Assembly (NCBI RefSeq): GCF_014138625.1
Contig: NZ_JACJHY010000032.1
Coordinates: 1 to 64,000 of the forward strand
Source: Aminobacter ciceronei
GTDB taxonomy: Bacteria > Pseudomonadota > Alphaproteobacteria > Rhizobiales > Rhizobiaceae
Direction of reading: 5' to 3'
DNA length: 64,000 nt
Made by a program: the position numbers and the translations under genes. This document shows positions 8,661-18,283 of this stretch, in pieces (within the stretch, counting starts at the first letter, position 1; the number at the start of each line of letters is the position of its first letter). Below the pieces are notes generated by a model. The model had not been told where the DNA came from. It worked only from the letters and a program-made list of their open reading frames with translations, and did not search any database.

Positions 8661-9004
8661 TGTATGCCGTCGCGGATGATTTGCGAGACCTCGATCAGGC
8701 CCTCGAAGCTTTCGGAGCGGCCCTGGCGGATGTCTTCTGACTCGCGTAGCAGCCACAGGCCGATCGAAATGAGGTTGGCGCGGAGCTCCTTGGGGAGAGC
8801 ATTCTCGGGGTTGCCGAGATCGTCCATCAGGGAGGTCCAGACGCGGTTGGTGAAGTTCAGTGCGGCGATCGCCTCGTTGGAATTGGCTCCGGCTTCGCTG
8901 GCCCTTATCAGCATGTCGATTGAGCGGCTGAGAAGCTGACGTTCGCGATCCCGCGCATCGGCGACGGAGTCGGTCTGAATGTCGGCATAGGAGAATTGAT
9001 ACAT
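8657..9004 (-). CDS. flaF: flagellar biosynthesis regulator FlaF
   Basis: 115 residues, all helical, starting MYQFSYADI. The central part (LLSRSIDMLIRASEAGANS, ALNFTNRVWTSLMDDLGNPENALP, ELRANLISIGLWLL) is typical FlaF. FlaF works with FlbT in alphaproteobacteria to control flagellin synthesis or secretion, as shown in Caulobacter. It precedes flbT with a 4-nt overlap and follows flgL by 26 bp, so hook-filament junction proteins and the flagellin control pair share one message. Confidence 0.95.
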   Translation of the reverse strand: MYQFSYADIQTDSVADARDRERQLLSRSIDMLIRASEAGANSNEAIAALNFTNRVWTSLMDDLGNPENALPKELRANLISIGLWLLRESEDIRQGRSESFEGLIEVSQIIRDGIQ

Positions 9005-9030
9005 ATGCGTCCCGTTTGTTGCCGTTCAGG

Positions 9031-10074
9031 TCAGAGGTAATTCATCAGGCTGAGCTTCTGGATACGTGCCGTCAATGCGTAGGATCTCTCGATCATCGAA
9101 ATCAGGTCGCTGACGCGTGTCGCCGCCTTTTCGGGGTTGACGCCCTCGGTGTTGATGATGTGGCGCTCGAACAGGTCCATCTGCATCTTGATGCGATCGG
9201 TGGCGTTGGTGACGCGCTGCTCGATGATGCCGGTCTGCGATTCCAGCTGGCCTATGTCGCTGATGGCGCTGCCGATAATCGACACGGCGCGGGTGACCAG
9301 CGCGCCGCGGGCCGCAGCGCCGACATTGGAATCGAGCAGGTCGCTGACCATGGCGGCGGCCATGGCGACCTTACGGATGCCGGCATTGTTGGCGCTGACC
9401 GAGGACTCGGTGGTTTCGTTGAGCGTGATGCGGCTGGTGATGCCCTGGTCGGTGGCATTGGAGAAATTGGCCTGCCAGCCGGCGCCGAGGAACATCGGCT
9501 CGACGACCGAGGTCATGAAAGTGTCCATCTGGGTGGCCGAGATCGACTGCGCCGCCGGATCGTTCTGCGTGAAGCCGAAATGTGTCTGGAAGGCAGTGTC
9601 GAATGCCGCCTTGGCCGGCGAGCCGGCCTTGAATTCGTTGATCGGCTTGACGTCGGTGTTGGTGCCGGCAAACAGATATTCGCCGTTGAGGCTGGTGTTG
9701 AGCACCGAGGTCAACGTGTCGAGCGTGCCGCGCGCCGCCTTCTGGGTCAGCGCGTAGGCGGCATCACCGGAGGAACTGCTGGTCAGGCTGGCAAGGAAGG
9801 TCTGTGCGGCCTTGCCGACCTCGTTGAGCGACTTCTGCGTCGCTGACAGGCGCGACGACACCAGGCCGTTGCTGTCGACAATGCCATCGAGGCGCTCGAG
9901 GTCGCGATGGAGTGTGACCGACTGCGCGGTGCGGGCGCCAAGTGCCAAGCCGGTGTCGGCGACAAAGCCGGAGCTGGCCTCCTTCTGCGCCTTGATGAGC
10001 TCGGACTGCTGGCGCAGCATCGAGTAGCGCAGGGCGCTGGTGACCGCGGAGGAGGAGACGAACGTCGCTTTCAT
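9031..10074 (-). CDS. flgL: hook-filament junction protein FlgL
   Basis: 347 residues. The N-terminus (VSSSAVTSALRYSMLRQQSELIKAQKE) and C-terminus (RVSDLISMIERSYALTARIQ) form the helical D0/D1 regions shared with flagellin. FlgL (HAP3) joins hook to filament and is exported through the type III gate with help from FlgN. It lies 4 bp after flgK. Rhizobial copies are often annotated only as a flagellin-like protein; the order flgK-flgL makes the assignment firm. Confidence 0.92.
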   Translation of the reverse strand: MKATFVSSSAVTSALRYSMLRQQSELIKAQKEASSGFVADTGLALGARTAQSVTLHRDLERLDGIVDSNGLVSSRLSATQKSLNEVGKAAQTFLASLTSSSSGDAAYALTQKAARGTLDTLTSVLNTSLNGEYLFAGTNTDVKPINEFKAGSPAKAAFDTAFQTHFGFTQNDPAAQSISATQMDTFMTSVVEPMFLGAGWQANFSNATDQGITSRITLNETTESSVSANNAGIRKVAMAAAMVSDLLDSNVGAAARGALVTRAVSIIGSAISDIGQLESQTGIIEQRVTNATDRIKMQMDLFERHIINTEGVNPEKAATRVSDLISMIERSYALTARIQKLSLMNYL

Positions 10075-10078
10075 CGCG

Positions 10079-11533
10079 CTATCTCACCGCGCCCAGGAGG
10101 GCTGCCAGCATGTCGTCGACCGCCTTCAACAGCCGGGCTGTGGCCTGATAGGACTGCTCGAGTTCCAGCATCTTCGACATCTCGATGTCGACATTGACAG
10201 CGGTATCGTTTGACAGGGCCTCGGCGGTGCGGATAGCCAGCGCTTCCTTGGTCTGGGCGGCGGTGTCCGCCTGCTTGCGCATGCCCTCGAACCAACCGAT
10301 CGAATTGGTCGAGAAGGTGCTGAGGCTCGAGCTTGTGGCGATACCCGCGGCCGGATCGAAAGTCATCGTCTGGTCGATGCGGTTGCCATAAGAGATCAGC
10401 AGGTCGGCATAAGAAGCGTTGCTGGCGGGATTCTTGACATAGGCCGCGCCGTTGATGCCGCCATCGCGCAACAGCTTGGGATTGCCGCCGATCTGCGGGT
10501 CGACCGCCGGATTGATCTTGATCGAGCGCGCAAGGCCATTGACCAGTACGCCCGCCGGCGGGACCGCCGGGCCGCCGGACCAGGTGAACAGGCCGGCCTG
10601 GTCGGCAAGGGCTGGTGCCGTCTCCGAGAAGGCGGTGATCAGTCCGCGCGCCATCTCGTCGAGCTGCGCTTGCATCGTGGTGGTGACACTGTCGCGGAGC
10701 TGTATCATGCCGGCGAGCTTGCCGCCGGCGTTGGTGTTGGCGCCGACGCCTGGCTGAAGCGGCACGCCGTCGATGAGAATCTTGTTGCCGGTCACGCCGG
10801 CGGAGTAACCCGCCAGCGGCTGGAAGGTGACCGCCCGTGGGACGGTCTCGAACAGGGTGGTGCCATCACCTGTGGTGATGACCATGTCGTTGTCGCCGCG
10901 CTTGAAGGTCGAGATCGGCACGATCTCGGAAATCTTCTTCAGGATTGCGTCGCGCTGGTCGAGGGAGTCGTTGACGTCGCGGCCGGCGCGGGTGCCCTGG
11001 ATGATCGTCTTGTTGGCCTGCTCGAAATCGGCGAGAAGCCTGTTGAGATCATCGACGGTGGTCGCGATCTCGCTGTCGGTCTCGGTGCGGATGCGCTGAA
11101 TGGCATCGCTGCCGTCGTTGAGCGAGCGCACCACCTGGCGGGCGGCGTCGATCGCCGCCGTGCCGAGGTTCTGGTTGGAGGGGGCTGCCGCGTAAAGCTG
11201 CAGCGCTTGCTGGAACTTGCCGAGCTGGGTTGCGACCGAGCCCTTGTTTTCCGAGCCGTTGACGTCGAGTGAAAGTTTCTGCAGCCCCTCCAGGAGGGTG
11301 TTCTGGCCGGTGAAGTCGGCCAGGGCAGACAGGTTCTGGCGAAACAGCTGCTCGTTGGTCGCACGCTGGATTTCGACCACGCGCGCCCCGGGGCCGGTGC
11401 TGGCGAGCACGGCTGTGCGGCGCACGTAGTCAGGATTTGATGCATCCGCGACGTTGCGGGAAACAGTGCTTGTCTGGCGCGACGTGTTGCGAAGCGCAGA
11501 TTGGGCTATGCTAATGGCAGACGACAGCGACAT
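10079..11533 (-). CDS. flgK: hook-associated protein FlgK
   Basis: 484 residues. N-terminus SAISIAQSALRNTSRQTSTVSRNVADASNPDY is the FlgK/rod-hook consensus; the C-terminus DIEMSKMLELEQSYQATARLL carries the matching terminal helix. FlgK (HAP1) forms the first ring of the hook-filament junction. It lies between flgE (36-bp gap) and flgL (4-bp gap) in one unit. Length fits alphaproteobacterial FlgK (enterobacterial is about 550). Confidence 0.95.
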   Translation of the reverse strand: MSLSSAISIAQSALRNTSRQTSTVSRNVADASNPDYVRRTAVLASTGPGARVVEIQRATNEQLFRQNLSALADFTGQNTLLEGLQKLSLDVNGSENKGSVATQLGKFQQALQLYAAAPSNQNLGTAAIDAARQVVRSLNDGSDAIQRIRTETDSEIATTVDDLNRLLADFEQANKTIIQGTRAGRDVNDSLDQRDAILKKISEIVPISTFKRGDNDMVITTGDGTTLFETVPRAVTFQPLAGYSAGVTGNKILIDGVPLQPGVGANTNAGGKLAGMIQLRDSVTTTMQAQLDEMARGLITAFSETAPALADQAGLFTWSGGPAVPPAGVLVNGLARSIKINPAVDPQIGGNPKLLRDGGINGAAYVKNPASNASYADLLISYGNRIDQTMTFDPAAGIATSSSLSTFSTNSIGWFEGMRKQADTAAQTKEALAIRTAEALSNDTAVNVDIEMSKMLELEQSYQATARLLKAVDDMLAALLGAVR

Positions 11534-11569
11534 GCTATGTTTTTCCAGCGGGCGATAAGCCCGTCAGTC

Positions 11570-12823
11570 CTATCTCTTCAGGTTGACGAGGATATCCATC
11601 AGGTCCGCTCCGGTTTGGAAGACCTTGGAATTGGCAGTGTAGTTACGCTGGGACTCGATCATCGCGGTGAGTTCCTCGGCGATGTCGACGTTGGAGTTTT
11701 CGAGCGCGCCCGAGATCATCTTACCGAGGCCGCCCGAGTCGGCGAAGCCGATCTGGACCGGGCCGGAGTCGGCGCTCTCGCGGAACACGTTACCCGAAAG
11801 GCTGTTGAGACGGTCGGGGCTTGCCACGTCGGCCAGAGGAATCTTGAACAGAGGCTTCATCGAACCGTCCGCGTACTGGGCGTACATGGTGCCGTCGGTG
11901 TCGATCTCGACACGTTCGATGGTGCTCGGTCCGTTGCCGTCGGCAACGGCCTTGGTCACGGTGTAGGGCGATGCCAGCTGCGTCATCTTGGAGATGTCGA
12001 GGGTCACCGGCGCACCGTTCGGGACGGTGAAGCTGAGGCTGCCGGCACTGGTCAGCTTGCCGGTGGTGCCGTCGAAGGTCATGGTGCTGTTGGTCAGCAG
12101 ACCGCCTGCGGCATAGGGGAATGAGGTTCCGGCCGCCGCCTTGGACTGGTCGTACACGGCGACGTCCCAGGTATTGGCGCCGGTCTTGGTGTAGTAGATG
12201 TCGACGATCTTCTTGGCGCCCAGATTGTCGTACATGACCATCGACGATTTCGACGTATAGGTCGCGCCGGCGGCATTCGTGCTCGGGAGCGGGCCGGCGG
12301 AGACGGCAGCGTCGCTCTGCAGGTTGGCCGTGAAGGTGGCGTTCTTGGTCGGCAGCGCGGTGAGCTCGGAGCTCGAGATCTGGACGGGCACCAGGCCATC
12401 GAAGCCGTTGGCGGTGGCGGCCGGAATGCCATTTGCGTAGCTGTAGCCCATCAGCTGGTAACCGGCGGCATTGATGAGGCGACCCTGGCCGTCGGGCACG
12501 AACGAACCGGCGCGGGTGAGGTAGGGCGAACCAGACGCGTCTTGGACGACGAAGAAGCCGTTGCCCTGGACCGCGAGGTCGGTGCCCGACGTCGTGTACT
12601 GGAGCGTGCCGTCCTTGGCGACTGCGTTTAGAACCTTGGTGGTGACGCCGCCGGAATTGTAGGCGCCGGGCGTGCTGGGCAGCACCAGCGACGAGAATTC
12701 GGTATAGGCGCGCTTGTAGCCGGTCGTGCTCGAGTTAGCGATGTTGTCGGCGACCGTCGACAGCCGGTTCGCCTGGGCATTCATGCCCGAAACGCCGGTT
12801 CGCATCATTCCGTAAAGGCTCAT
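11570..12823 (-). CDS. flgE: flagellar hook protein FlgE
   Basis: 417 residues starting MSLYGMMRTGVSGMNAQANRLSTVADNIANSS-like, with the rod/hook N-terminal motif, and ending in the basal-body rod C-terminal motif (VDIAEELTAMIESQRNYTANSKV). The middle carries the FlaE-type surface domain. FlgE polymerises into the hook. ATG 12823 has GAGGAG eight bases upstream; five extra in-frame residues at 12838 lack a ribosome binding site. It opens the flgE-to-fliQ unit, whose proposed promoter lies between it and rem. Confidence 0.96.
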   Translation of the reverse strand: MSLYGMMRTGVSGMNAQANRLSTVADNIANSSTTGYKRAYTEFSSLVLPSTPGAYNSGGVTTKVLNAVAKDGTLQYTTSGTDLAVQGNGFFVVQDASGSPYLTRAGSFVPDGQGRLINAAGYQLMGYSYANGIPAATANGFDGLVPVQISSSELTALPTKNATFTANLQSDAAVSAGPLPSTNAAGATYTSKSSMVMYDNLGAKKIVDIYYTKTGANTWDVAVYDQSKAAAGTSFPYAAGGLLTNSTMTFDGTTGKLTSAGSLSFTVPNGAPVTLDISKMTQLASPYTVTKAVADGNGPSTIERVEIDTDGTMYAQYADGSMKPLFKIPLADVASPDRLNSLSGNVFRESADSGPVQIGFADSGGLGKMISGALENSNVDIAEELTAMIESQRNYTANSKVFQTGADLMDILVNLKR

Positions 12824-12842
12824 CGGTGGTCTCCTCAAATCT

Positions 12843-12872
12843 CATGCCACGCTGGTGAAGTTACGTGGCATG
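12843..12872. repeat. 9-bp inverted repeat between rem and flgE
   Basis: CATGCCACG and CGTGGCATG separated by 12 bases, in the 65-bp gap between rem and flgE. It overlaps the N10 spacer and TA portion of the proposed flgE promoter element. It may be a weak rem terminator or an operator; no T-run follows on either strand. Confidence 0.5.
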
Positions 12873-12882
12873 TCTTGCGCGA
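12857..12882 (-). promoter_or_regulatory. class II flagellar promoter element, flgE copy
   Basis: Minus strand TCGCGCAAG-N10-TAACTTC, 33 nt upstream of the flgE start and immediately after the rem stop codon. It has the same CAAG-N10-TA geometry as the copies before flhA, fliF, flgB, the DUF1217 gene and motA. Promoter function is inferred from recurrence and position. Confidence 0.6.
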
Positions 12883-12888
12883 GGCTGG

Positions 12889-13557
12889 TCAGACGATCAG
12901 CCGGTAGCCGAGGAAACGCTTCGAATCGATCGGGTCGTGGCCAAGACGCTCACGCAATTTCTTGCGCAGCTTCGAGATGTGGCTTTCGACGACATTTTCT
13001 TCGACTTCTTCGTCGAAGACACCGTAGATCGCGTTGAAGACCTGGGTCTTGGTGACGCGACGGCCGCTGTTGCTTGCCAAATACTCGAGGATGCGACGCT
13101 CACGGCGCGGCAGCGGCATCGGCTCGCCGTCGATCTCGGGGTCGCGGCCGTCCATGAAGATGCGCATTGCGCCGATCTGGGTGAAGCCGGTGTCTTCCTG
13201 GGCGCGACGGCGGATGGCCGAGATGCGGGCAAGGATCTCACGAATGTGGACGGGTTTGCGGATGACGTCGTCGACACCCGACTCGAAAAGCTTGAGCGTG
13301 TTTTCGAGATTGTTCTGTTCGCTGAGGGCGATGACCGGGGCTTTGGTACGGTCTCGCAGCTGACGCGGCGAGATCGAACCCTCGTTGCAGTCGCCGATGA
13401 GGAAGGCGCGAACGGAACGCAGATCCTCGTCGGGAGCGCTGGAAACCCATTCGCCGAATTCGGTCGAACGGAAGCCTGCGCACGCCACACCTTCCCGGTC
13501 GAAGAGTGAATTATATCCGTTGGTGACGAGCTCTCGCTCGTCCACGATTACGATCAT
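12889..13557 (-). CDS. rem: OmpR-type motility activator Rem (FtcR-like)
   Basis: 222 residues: receiver-like domain (residues 1-115) and winged-helix DNA-binding domain (about 130-220; [20 protein letters not shown] ... [13 protein letters not shown]). The receiver begins [11 protein letters not shown] and has only one acidic residue where two or three are usual; a candidate phospho-Asp is D56 in FLIGDC, and the Lys of VIRKPV is kept. In Sinorhizobium Rem, and in Brucella FtcR, activate structural flagellar operons, with Rem itself under VisN/VisR. No sensor kinase gene is adjacent. It lies between fliK-transglycosylase and flgE, as in Sinorhizobium. Confidence 0.9.
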   Translation of the reverse strand: MIVIVDERELVTNGYNSLFDREGVACAGFRSTEFGEWVSSAPDEDLRSVRAFLIGDCNEGSISPRQLRDRTKAPVIALSEQNNLENTLKLFESGVDDVIRKPVHIREILARISAIRRRAQEDTGFTQIGAMRIFMDGRDPEIDGEPMPLPRRERRILEYLASNSGRRVTKTQVFNAIYGVFDEEVEENVVESHISKLRKKLRERLGHDPIDSKRFLGYRLIV

Positions 13558-13687
13558 GATTCCGCCCCCGAATCAGTAAAAATGCCCTGTTAACCAATCG
13601 GTAATGGGTCGGGACCAAGGCGACCAATCGTGAATTCTTGCCGCTATTTTTTAGGGAGTCTGGAATCGCATGGGTTGAACAGGTTGC

Positions 13688-13712
13688 ACGATATGCGTGC
13701 ATCCTTGCGCAA
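13688..13712 (-). promoter_or_regulatory. weaker class II-type element upstream of rem
   Basis: On the minus strand TTGCGCAAG-N10-TATCG, the same CAAG-N10-TA spacing as the six other copies. It lies about 130 bp upstream of the rem start, much further than the 22-47 nt of the others, and TGCGCA is self-complementary, so it may be fortuitous. If used, rem would have a long leader. The rest of 13558-13769 shows only an AT-rich stretch just before rem. Confidence 0.3.
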
Positions 13713-13769
13713 GCCTGTAATGAGGGGCGGGGTAACGGCCCGTGTCTGGTTCGGTTCGGCTGGAAACGC

Positions 13770-14360
13770 CTATGGGTTGCAGAAGGTCCGGGCGTTTTCC
13801 GTCCAGCGGCCGAAGCCGGTGGCGACCATGTTGGCGATGACGCGACAGACGTAGCGTTTTTGTGCAGGGTCGTTGTTGGGGCCGGCATGATAACGCGCGA
13901 CCGCCATCGACCAGGACTCATGACGCGAGTGCAGGCTGACGAGAAAGCGCGCGGCATAGTCGACATTGAGGCGCGGATTGAGCATGTCGCGCACCGAGCG
14001 GAATTCGGTTGCGTGGTATCGGTGGTTGATCTGCATGCAGCCGAGATCGATCAGTGTCTTGCCTTCGCGACGCGCAGTCTCGAAGGCCGCAACGGCTTCG
14101 GCCTCATTCCTGGGAAAGACGGCTTTTCCCTCTATGTTCAAGGCGTTAGGCTGCAAGCTGCCCTTCTTTCCGGTTTCGGTCAGACCAACGGCATAGAGAA
14201 TGCCCACCGGCACGCCGTAGCGGTCGGCGGCGCGCAGGATCTCAGGCTCGCACGGATTGGCCGCAGCTGCAGCGATCGTGGTGGCGGCGCTAGATGTAGC
14301 GGCTGCTGCCAGGGCGATCAGCGCCAGACGACGAGATGTTGCGCGAATTGCTTTCGTCAT
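13770..14360 (-). CDS. lytic transglycosylase of the flagellar cluster
   Basis: 196 residues with an Ala-rich N-terminal signal segment (residues about 8-34) and an SLT-type domain: catalytic Glu in GLTETG, then IDLGCMQINHRYH and MAVARYHAG, the three family-1 transglycosylase motifs. It probably opens the peptidoglycan for the rod, supplying the lytic activity missing from FlgJ here. Sinorhizobium has an equivalent gene (orf38) between motD and rem. ATG 14360 lies inside the fliK end, giving a 71-nt overlap. The frame continues open far upstream, but that stretch is an out-of-frame shadow of fliK. Confidence 0.85.
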   Translation of the reverse strand: MTKAIRATSRRLALIALAAAATSSAATTIAAAAANPCEPEILRAADRYGVPVGILYAVGLTETGKKGSLQPNALNIEGKAVFPRNEAEAVAAFETARREGKTLIDLGCMQINHRYHATEFRSVRDMLNPRLNVDYAARFLVSLHSRHESWSMAVARYHAGPNNDPAQKRYVCRVIANMVATGFGRWTENARTFCNP

Positions 14361-15585
14361 TTGCAGCGTTCCCACTCTGACGCCCATTGCTGGAATTGCC
14401 ACCTTCACCACCTGTCCCGCCCGACTGGGCGGATGCCTGGTCACGGCCTGCGAAGCCGTTGGCAGCGCCGCCGTCAGCGCGGGCATTCGTCGACTGCGGC
14501 TGCAGGATGGTGACGCGGTCAACGTCGAAACCGAGGCCGCGAAGGGCGCTGTTGATCGCCTCGCGGTCGGACGAAAGCCTGTTGTAGGCCTCGGTGTTCT
14601 CAACCTCGATTTCAACCGACAGTTGCTCGCCGGCGAGGTGAAGATTGGCTGTGACCATGCCCAGTTCGACGGGGCGCAGTTGGATCTTGAGAGCCTGCGC
14701 GCCGGGTGTGCTGGATGCGCTGTTTTGGAGCTGCTGGACCGATGATACGGCAGCGACATGGCGCGTAGCCGCGGAGGCGATGTCGAGCGCCAGCGCACCC
14801 GCGGTGCTGCCCGCGCCAGTGCTCGCCGGTGCGGGGATCGACTGCTCCGACATGACGGTGACGGTGTTGCCGACGGAGGGTTGTTCGGCTTGCCTGACAG
14901 GTGTCGGTCGTGCCGGTTTGTCGGCCCTGGCTGCGACGTCGCTGGCGGTTTCCGGCGTGCCGGATTGTGCTGCCTGCTGCGTCTCGGGCGTGGAGCCTGT
15001 CGCGGGTGCCGAAACAGGTGCCGCGGACTGCGGCGCGGCTCCGGTGGTAGCTTGGCGCGCGGTCTTGCCGCTCGTGACGAGGGCTGCGAGTTCCGGCTCA
15101 GACGCATCGCCTGCAGCCTCTGGCTGTGCGCTGGCCTTGCTCTCCTCGACTTCGGTCGCGTCGGCGGAACCAGCCTTTGCCGGCTGGGCGCCCGCCTTGC
15201 GTAATTCGCTCAGTGCAAGCACCAGCGGCAATGCAGGCTCTTCGGTCTTTTCTGCTTTGACGTCCTTCGTCGTGGCATCCGGCTGTGGCTCGGCTATTTC
15301 GGGTGTCGCGTCCTCGGCAGCTTCGCCGATCCTGGGTGTTTTGCCCTCGGCTTCGGCGAGCGCGTCACGTGCGGCAAGCCGCTCTGCGAGCTTGTTCAGG
15401 CCCTTTTGGCGCGGGGCATCGTGATCGGCGGCATGACCTTTCGATTTCGGCTCGCCCTTGTTCGGTGAGCCCAGCGCCTGGCCGAAATCAGGCTGGTCGT
15501 CATTGCTGGCGAGGGCATTGCGCTCATGGCCGGATGAATGGCGCGCGAGCGGGCTCACCAGGGCCGCGCTGATGGCGTCGGTCAT
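14290..15585 (-). CDS. fliK: hook-length control protein FliK (MotD)
   Basis: 431 residues. About 300 residues of low-complexity Ala/Glu/Ser/Thr-rich sequence lead into a C-terminal Flg_hook domain (ALKIQLRPVELGMVTANLHL ... AINSALRGLGFDVDRVTI, residues about 295-375). In Sinorhizobium this gene was first named motD and later shown to be FliK, the secreted ruler that switches export from hook to filament. Its ATG overlaps the motC stop (ATGA). The tail beyond the Flg_hook domain is Gly/Asn/Ser-rich. Confidence 0.9.
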   Translation of the reverse strand: MTDAISAALVSPLARHSSGHERNALASNDDQPDFGQALGSPNKGEPKSKGHAADHDAPRQKGLNKLAERLAARDALAEAEGKTPRIGEAAEDATPEIAEPQPDATTKDVKAEKTEEPALPLVLALSELRKAGAQPAKAGSADATEVEESKASAQPEAAGDASEPELAALVTSGKTARQATTGAAPQSAAPVSAPATGSTPETQQAAQSGTPETASDVAARADKPARPTPVRQAEQPSVGNTVTVMSEQSIPAPASTGAGSTAGALALDIASAATRHVAAVSSVQQLQNSASSTPGAQALKIQLRPVELGMVTANLHLAGEQLSVEIEVENTEAYNRLSSDREAINSALRGLGFDVDRVTILQPQSTNARADGGAANGFAGRDQASAQSGGTGGEGGNSSNGRQSGNAANDESNSRNISSSGADRPGSSRYI

Positions 15586-16964
15586 TTGGGGGAGCCTCCT
15601 AGCAGTTCGTCAATGGATTCAAGCGTGCGGCGCGCTTCAGTGATCTTGGGATCTTCCGGTTCCGCTGGTTCCGGTTGCTGTTCCGCTGTCAGTGGCACGA
15701 CCCTGGGCGCCGCGACCGTTGCCGGCTGCTCAGCCGGAGGCGACGCGGGTGCTGCTGCCGGGACCTCGGGGGCCGCCGACTGGGCGGGCGCAGCCTCTGC
15801 AGATGCCTCGACGGCGTCGGGGATCATCGGATCCGCCGGTGGCGGCGTGATCTCGATCGCCGCCGGCGGCAGATCGCCGATATCCAGCGGTTTCGATGCG
15901 CTTGCGGGTGCCGCCGGAACAGCCGACGTCAGCTCCGAGGCAACGGCCTCGACGGCGTCGAGCAAGGCGCGGTCGCCCTTGGACAGCTTGTCGCGATCGA
16001 TGCCGCCGAGCTTGCCAAGTATGTCTGCGGCGGTGCCGGAAGTGACCGACGACAGGCCGGAATAAAGCTGGGCGCGCGGGTCAGCACCGCCGGGTGCGCC
16101 GTCACGACTCTTCACGGCCCTGGCAGCGGCAAAGGTGGACAGTTCGGTCAGGCCGTCGATGGCGGCACGGCGGGCGATACGGAGATAGACGACCCGTTCC
16201 TGCTCGGCGTCCATCATCGCGGTGATTTCGGCGAGCGTGTCGAGATTGATCGACTTGTGCAGGGCAACGACGCCGCCAACGAAGGCATCGGCAAACTGGC
16301 TGGCATAAGGCGAGCGCAGGTAGCTGCGAACATATTGCGTCGAGTTGCGCAGGAAGCGGCCGCCATCTTCAAGCCGGGTAGCGAGCGCAACCGAGCGGCG
16401 CAGGGCGGCTTCCTCGACCAGCGTGCCGGGGCTGAGCAGTCTGGCCTGGTCGAACAGCTTCATCGCCTGCTCGGGCTGTTCGGCGATGCTGACCGAACCC
16501 TTGACCAGCGCCAGAAAGGCACCGAGTTCAGAAATCTGCGTCAGCGGGTCGACCGCGGCCAGCGCCTCCACCGTGCCCTTGGGCTTGCCTCGGAGATAAT
16601 CGATGACGCCTTGCGCCAGCTTCTGGTCGGCCTCTTCAAGCTCCAGACGCGAAACCACCTGCTCGATGGTCAGCGGGTTGCCGCCGCTCATCGCATAGAT
16701 CAGCAGGGCGCGAAAATTCTTGGGATCTTTGAATGCGTCGACATCGGCGGTTCGCATGCGCTCGTCGGTCATTTCGAGCAGCCGGCGCTGCAACGGCAGC
16801 GAAGCCTGATCGCCGGAGGCGATGCGGTCCTGCAACAGCTGCAGGCAGCGCACCAGCTGGTAAGGCTCGAGCGCCGGCGCCTCGCTGGCCACGGCACGGC
16901 CGGGTACGCCCGCGACTAGCAGGGCGATCAGCGCGGCACCGGACAGGGTTGCCGCCAGCCTCAT
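15582..16964 (-). CDS. motC: periplasmic motor protein MotC
   Basis: 460 residues with a signal peptide ([26 protein letters not shown]) and a long helical body, ending in a Pro/Ala-rich region (about residues 330-430). MotC is specific to rhizobia and relatives: a periplasmic protein needed for rotation, thought to act on MotB, with MotE as its chaperone. The order motB-motC-fliK with ATGA overlaps is the Sinorhizobium arrangement. Sequence beyond the signal peptide carries no widely shared domain, so the call combines context and size. Confidence 0.9.
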   Translation of the reverse strand: MRLAATLSGAALIALLVAGVPGRAVASEAPALEPYQLVRCLQLLQDRIASGDQASLPLQRRLLEMTDERMRTADVDAFKDPKNFRALLIYAMSGGNPLTIEQVVSRLELEEADQKLAQGVIDYLRGKPKGTVEALAAVDPLTQISELGAFLALVKGSVSIAEQPEQAMKLFDQARLLSPGTLVEEAALRRSVALATRLEDGGRFLRNSTQYVRSYLRSPYASQFADAFVGGVVALHKSINLDTLAEITAMMDAEQERVVYLRIARRAAIDGLTELSTFAAARAVKSRDGAPGGADPRAQLYSGLSSVTSGTAADILGKLGGIDRDKLSKGDRALLDAVEAVASELTSAVPAAPASASKPLDIGDLPPAAIEITPPPADPMIPDAVEASAEAAPAQSAAPEVPAAAPASPPAEQPATVAAPRVVPLTAEQQPEPAEPEDPKITEARRTLESIDELLGGSPK

Positions 16965-18283
16965 TCGGCGCGCTCCAGCAGGATTTCGATACGCCGATTG
17001 GTGGCCGAGAACGGTTCGGCCTTATCCTTCAGCTTGCGGTCGGCGAAACCGGCGACCTCGACGATACGCTTTTCGTCAAGCCCGGCGCGGGCGAGCATGT
17101 AGTAGGCTGAGTGGGCGCGCGAGGTGGACAGGCGCCAGTTGTCATAGCCGCCGCCACGGAACGGACGCGCGTCGGTGTGTCCGTTGATCGAGATGTTGCC
17201 CTCGTGGGTGGCAAGCGTCTTGGCGATCTTTTCCATGGCGAGCACAAGCTGCTTGCGCGGCACGGCGGAGCCGATTTCGAACATGCCGAAATCGAACTGC
17301 TCGGTGACCGAGATGACGACGCCCTTGTCTGTGGCGACGACCGAGAGACCGTCGGGCAGGGCGCCGCCCGACTTGATCGCCTCGGCGAGTTCGCGGCGGA
17401 TGGCGTCGGCATCGTTGACGGTTTCGCGTGTCGGTGCCTCGTCCCTGGGCTTTGGCGCCTCGGCCAATTCTCCAGCTTCGTTGGTGTCGCGCTCGGGAGC
17501 ATCGCCCGGCTTGGCGGCGGTTTCGCGCGCTGCGGGAGCCGGTGCTGCCTGGACTGGTGGCGCCTGCTCGGCGGGCTTGGCTTGTTGTTCTTCGGCCTTC
17601 ACCGGATCGGTCTTGGCCGAACGCTCGGTCTTGTCGCCGGGCTTTGCCGGTTCGCCTTCGATCGCGGCGCGCTCGGCACTTGCTTCGGCGGCAGGCGTTG
17701 CCACCTGCTCGGTCCAGAAATCGGGTGCGAACGGATCGCGATAGGCTTCTCCGCCAGAGGCGCCGCTGGCCGGACCGGCATTCTGGGCACCGCCTTCGTT
17801 GCGTTCCGAGATGTTGGCCTTGGCGCCGGTGTCCTGGGCGATTTCGGCGAGCACAGCGTAGGGGTCGGCAAACAGGTGCTCGTCGGAGCGGTTGGCGGCA
17901 GGGCTGGCGTCAGCGGAGTTTTTCTCCGTCGACGGGCCGGCATTGCCGCGGCCATCGGAGCCTGCCTTGGCGCTGGCTTCCTGCGGGTTCTCGGCAGTCA
18001 GGCCGACCGAATTGGGACCGTCACCGAGTTCTTCGAGGCCCTTGCGGCTGGCATTGCGGTCGACCAGCTTGACGGGGTTGAAGTAGCTGGCGACAGCCGC
18101 CTTGGTCTGCTCGTTGGCGGCACTGATCAGCCACATGACGAGGAAGAAGCACATCATCGCCGTCATGAAGTCGGCGAAGGCGATCTTCCAGGCGCCGCCA
18201 TGGTGGCCGTCGTCATGGTCGGAATGGGCTCGCCTGACGATGACGATCTCGTGGCGTGGCTCGGCGCCGTCAGGACCGTTCAT
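16961..18283 (-). CDS. motB: flagellar stator protein MotB
   Basis: 440 residues, longer than enterobacterial MotB (about 308). One membrane helix (residues about 35-58; [17 protein letters not shown]) carries the proton-binding Asp at D38. A Pro/Ala/Glu-rich linker of about 220 residues follows, then an OmpA-like peptidoglycan-binding domain ([12 protein letters not shown] ... NRRIEILLE). With MotA it forms the proton-driven stator. ATG 18283 overlaps the upstream stop (ATGA); in-frame codons to 18313 are less likely. The long linker may be the MotC contact region seen in rhizobia; that is inference. Confidence 0.93.
   Translation of the reverse strand: MNGPDGAEPRHEIVIVRRAHSDHDDGHHGGAWKIAFADFMTAMMCFFLVMWLISAANEQTKAAVASYFNPVKLVDRNASRKGLEELGDGPNSVGLTAENPQEASAKAGSDGRGNAGPSTEKNSADASPAANRSDEHLFADPYAVLAEIAQDTGAKANISERNEGGAQNAGPASGASGGEAYRDPFAPDFWTEQVATPAAEASAERAAIEGEPAKPGDKTERSAKTDPVKAEEQQAKPAEQAPPVQAAPAPAARETAAKPGDAPERDTNEAGELAEAPKPRDEAPTRETVNDADAIRRELAEAIKSGGALPDGLSVVATDKGVVISVTEQFDFGMFEIGSAVPRKQLVLAMEKIAKTLATHEGNISINGHTDARPFRGGGYDNWRLSTSRAHSAYYMLARAGLDEKRIVEVAGFADRKLKDKAEPFSATNRRIEILLERAE

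Noticed and set aside
12889-13557. Rem as a pseudo-receiver that cannot be phosphorylated
   Set aside because: A plausible Asp (D56) and the conserved Lys are present; sequence alone does not settle it.
14361-15107. Apparent long N-terminal extension of the lytic transglycosylase
   Set aside because: Out-of-frame reading of fliK, rich in Arg/Pro/Ser, without a ribosome binding site.
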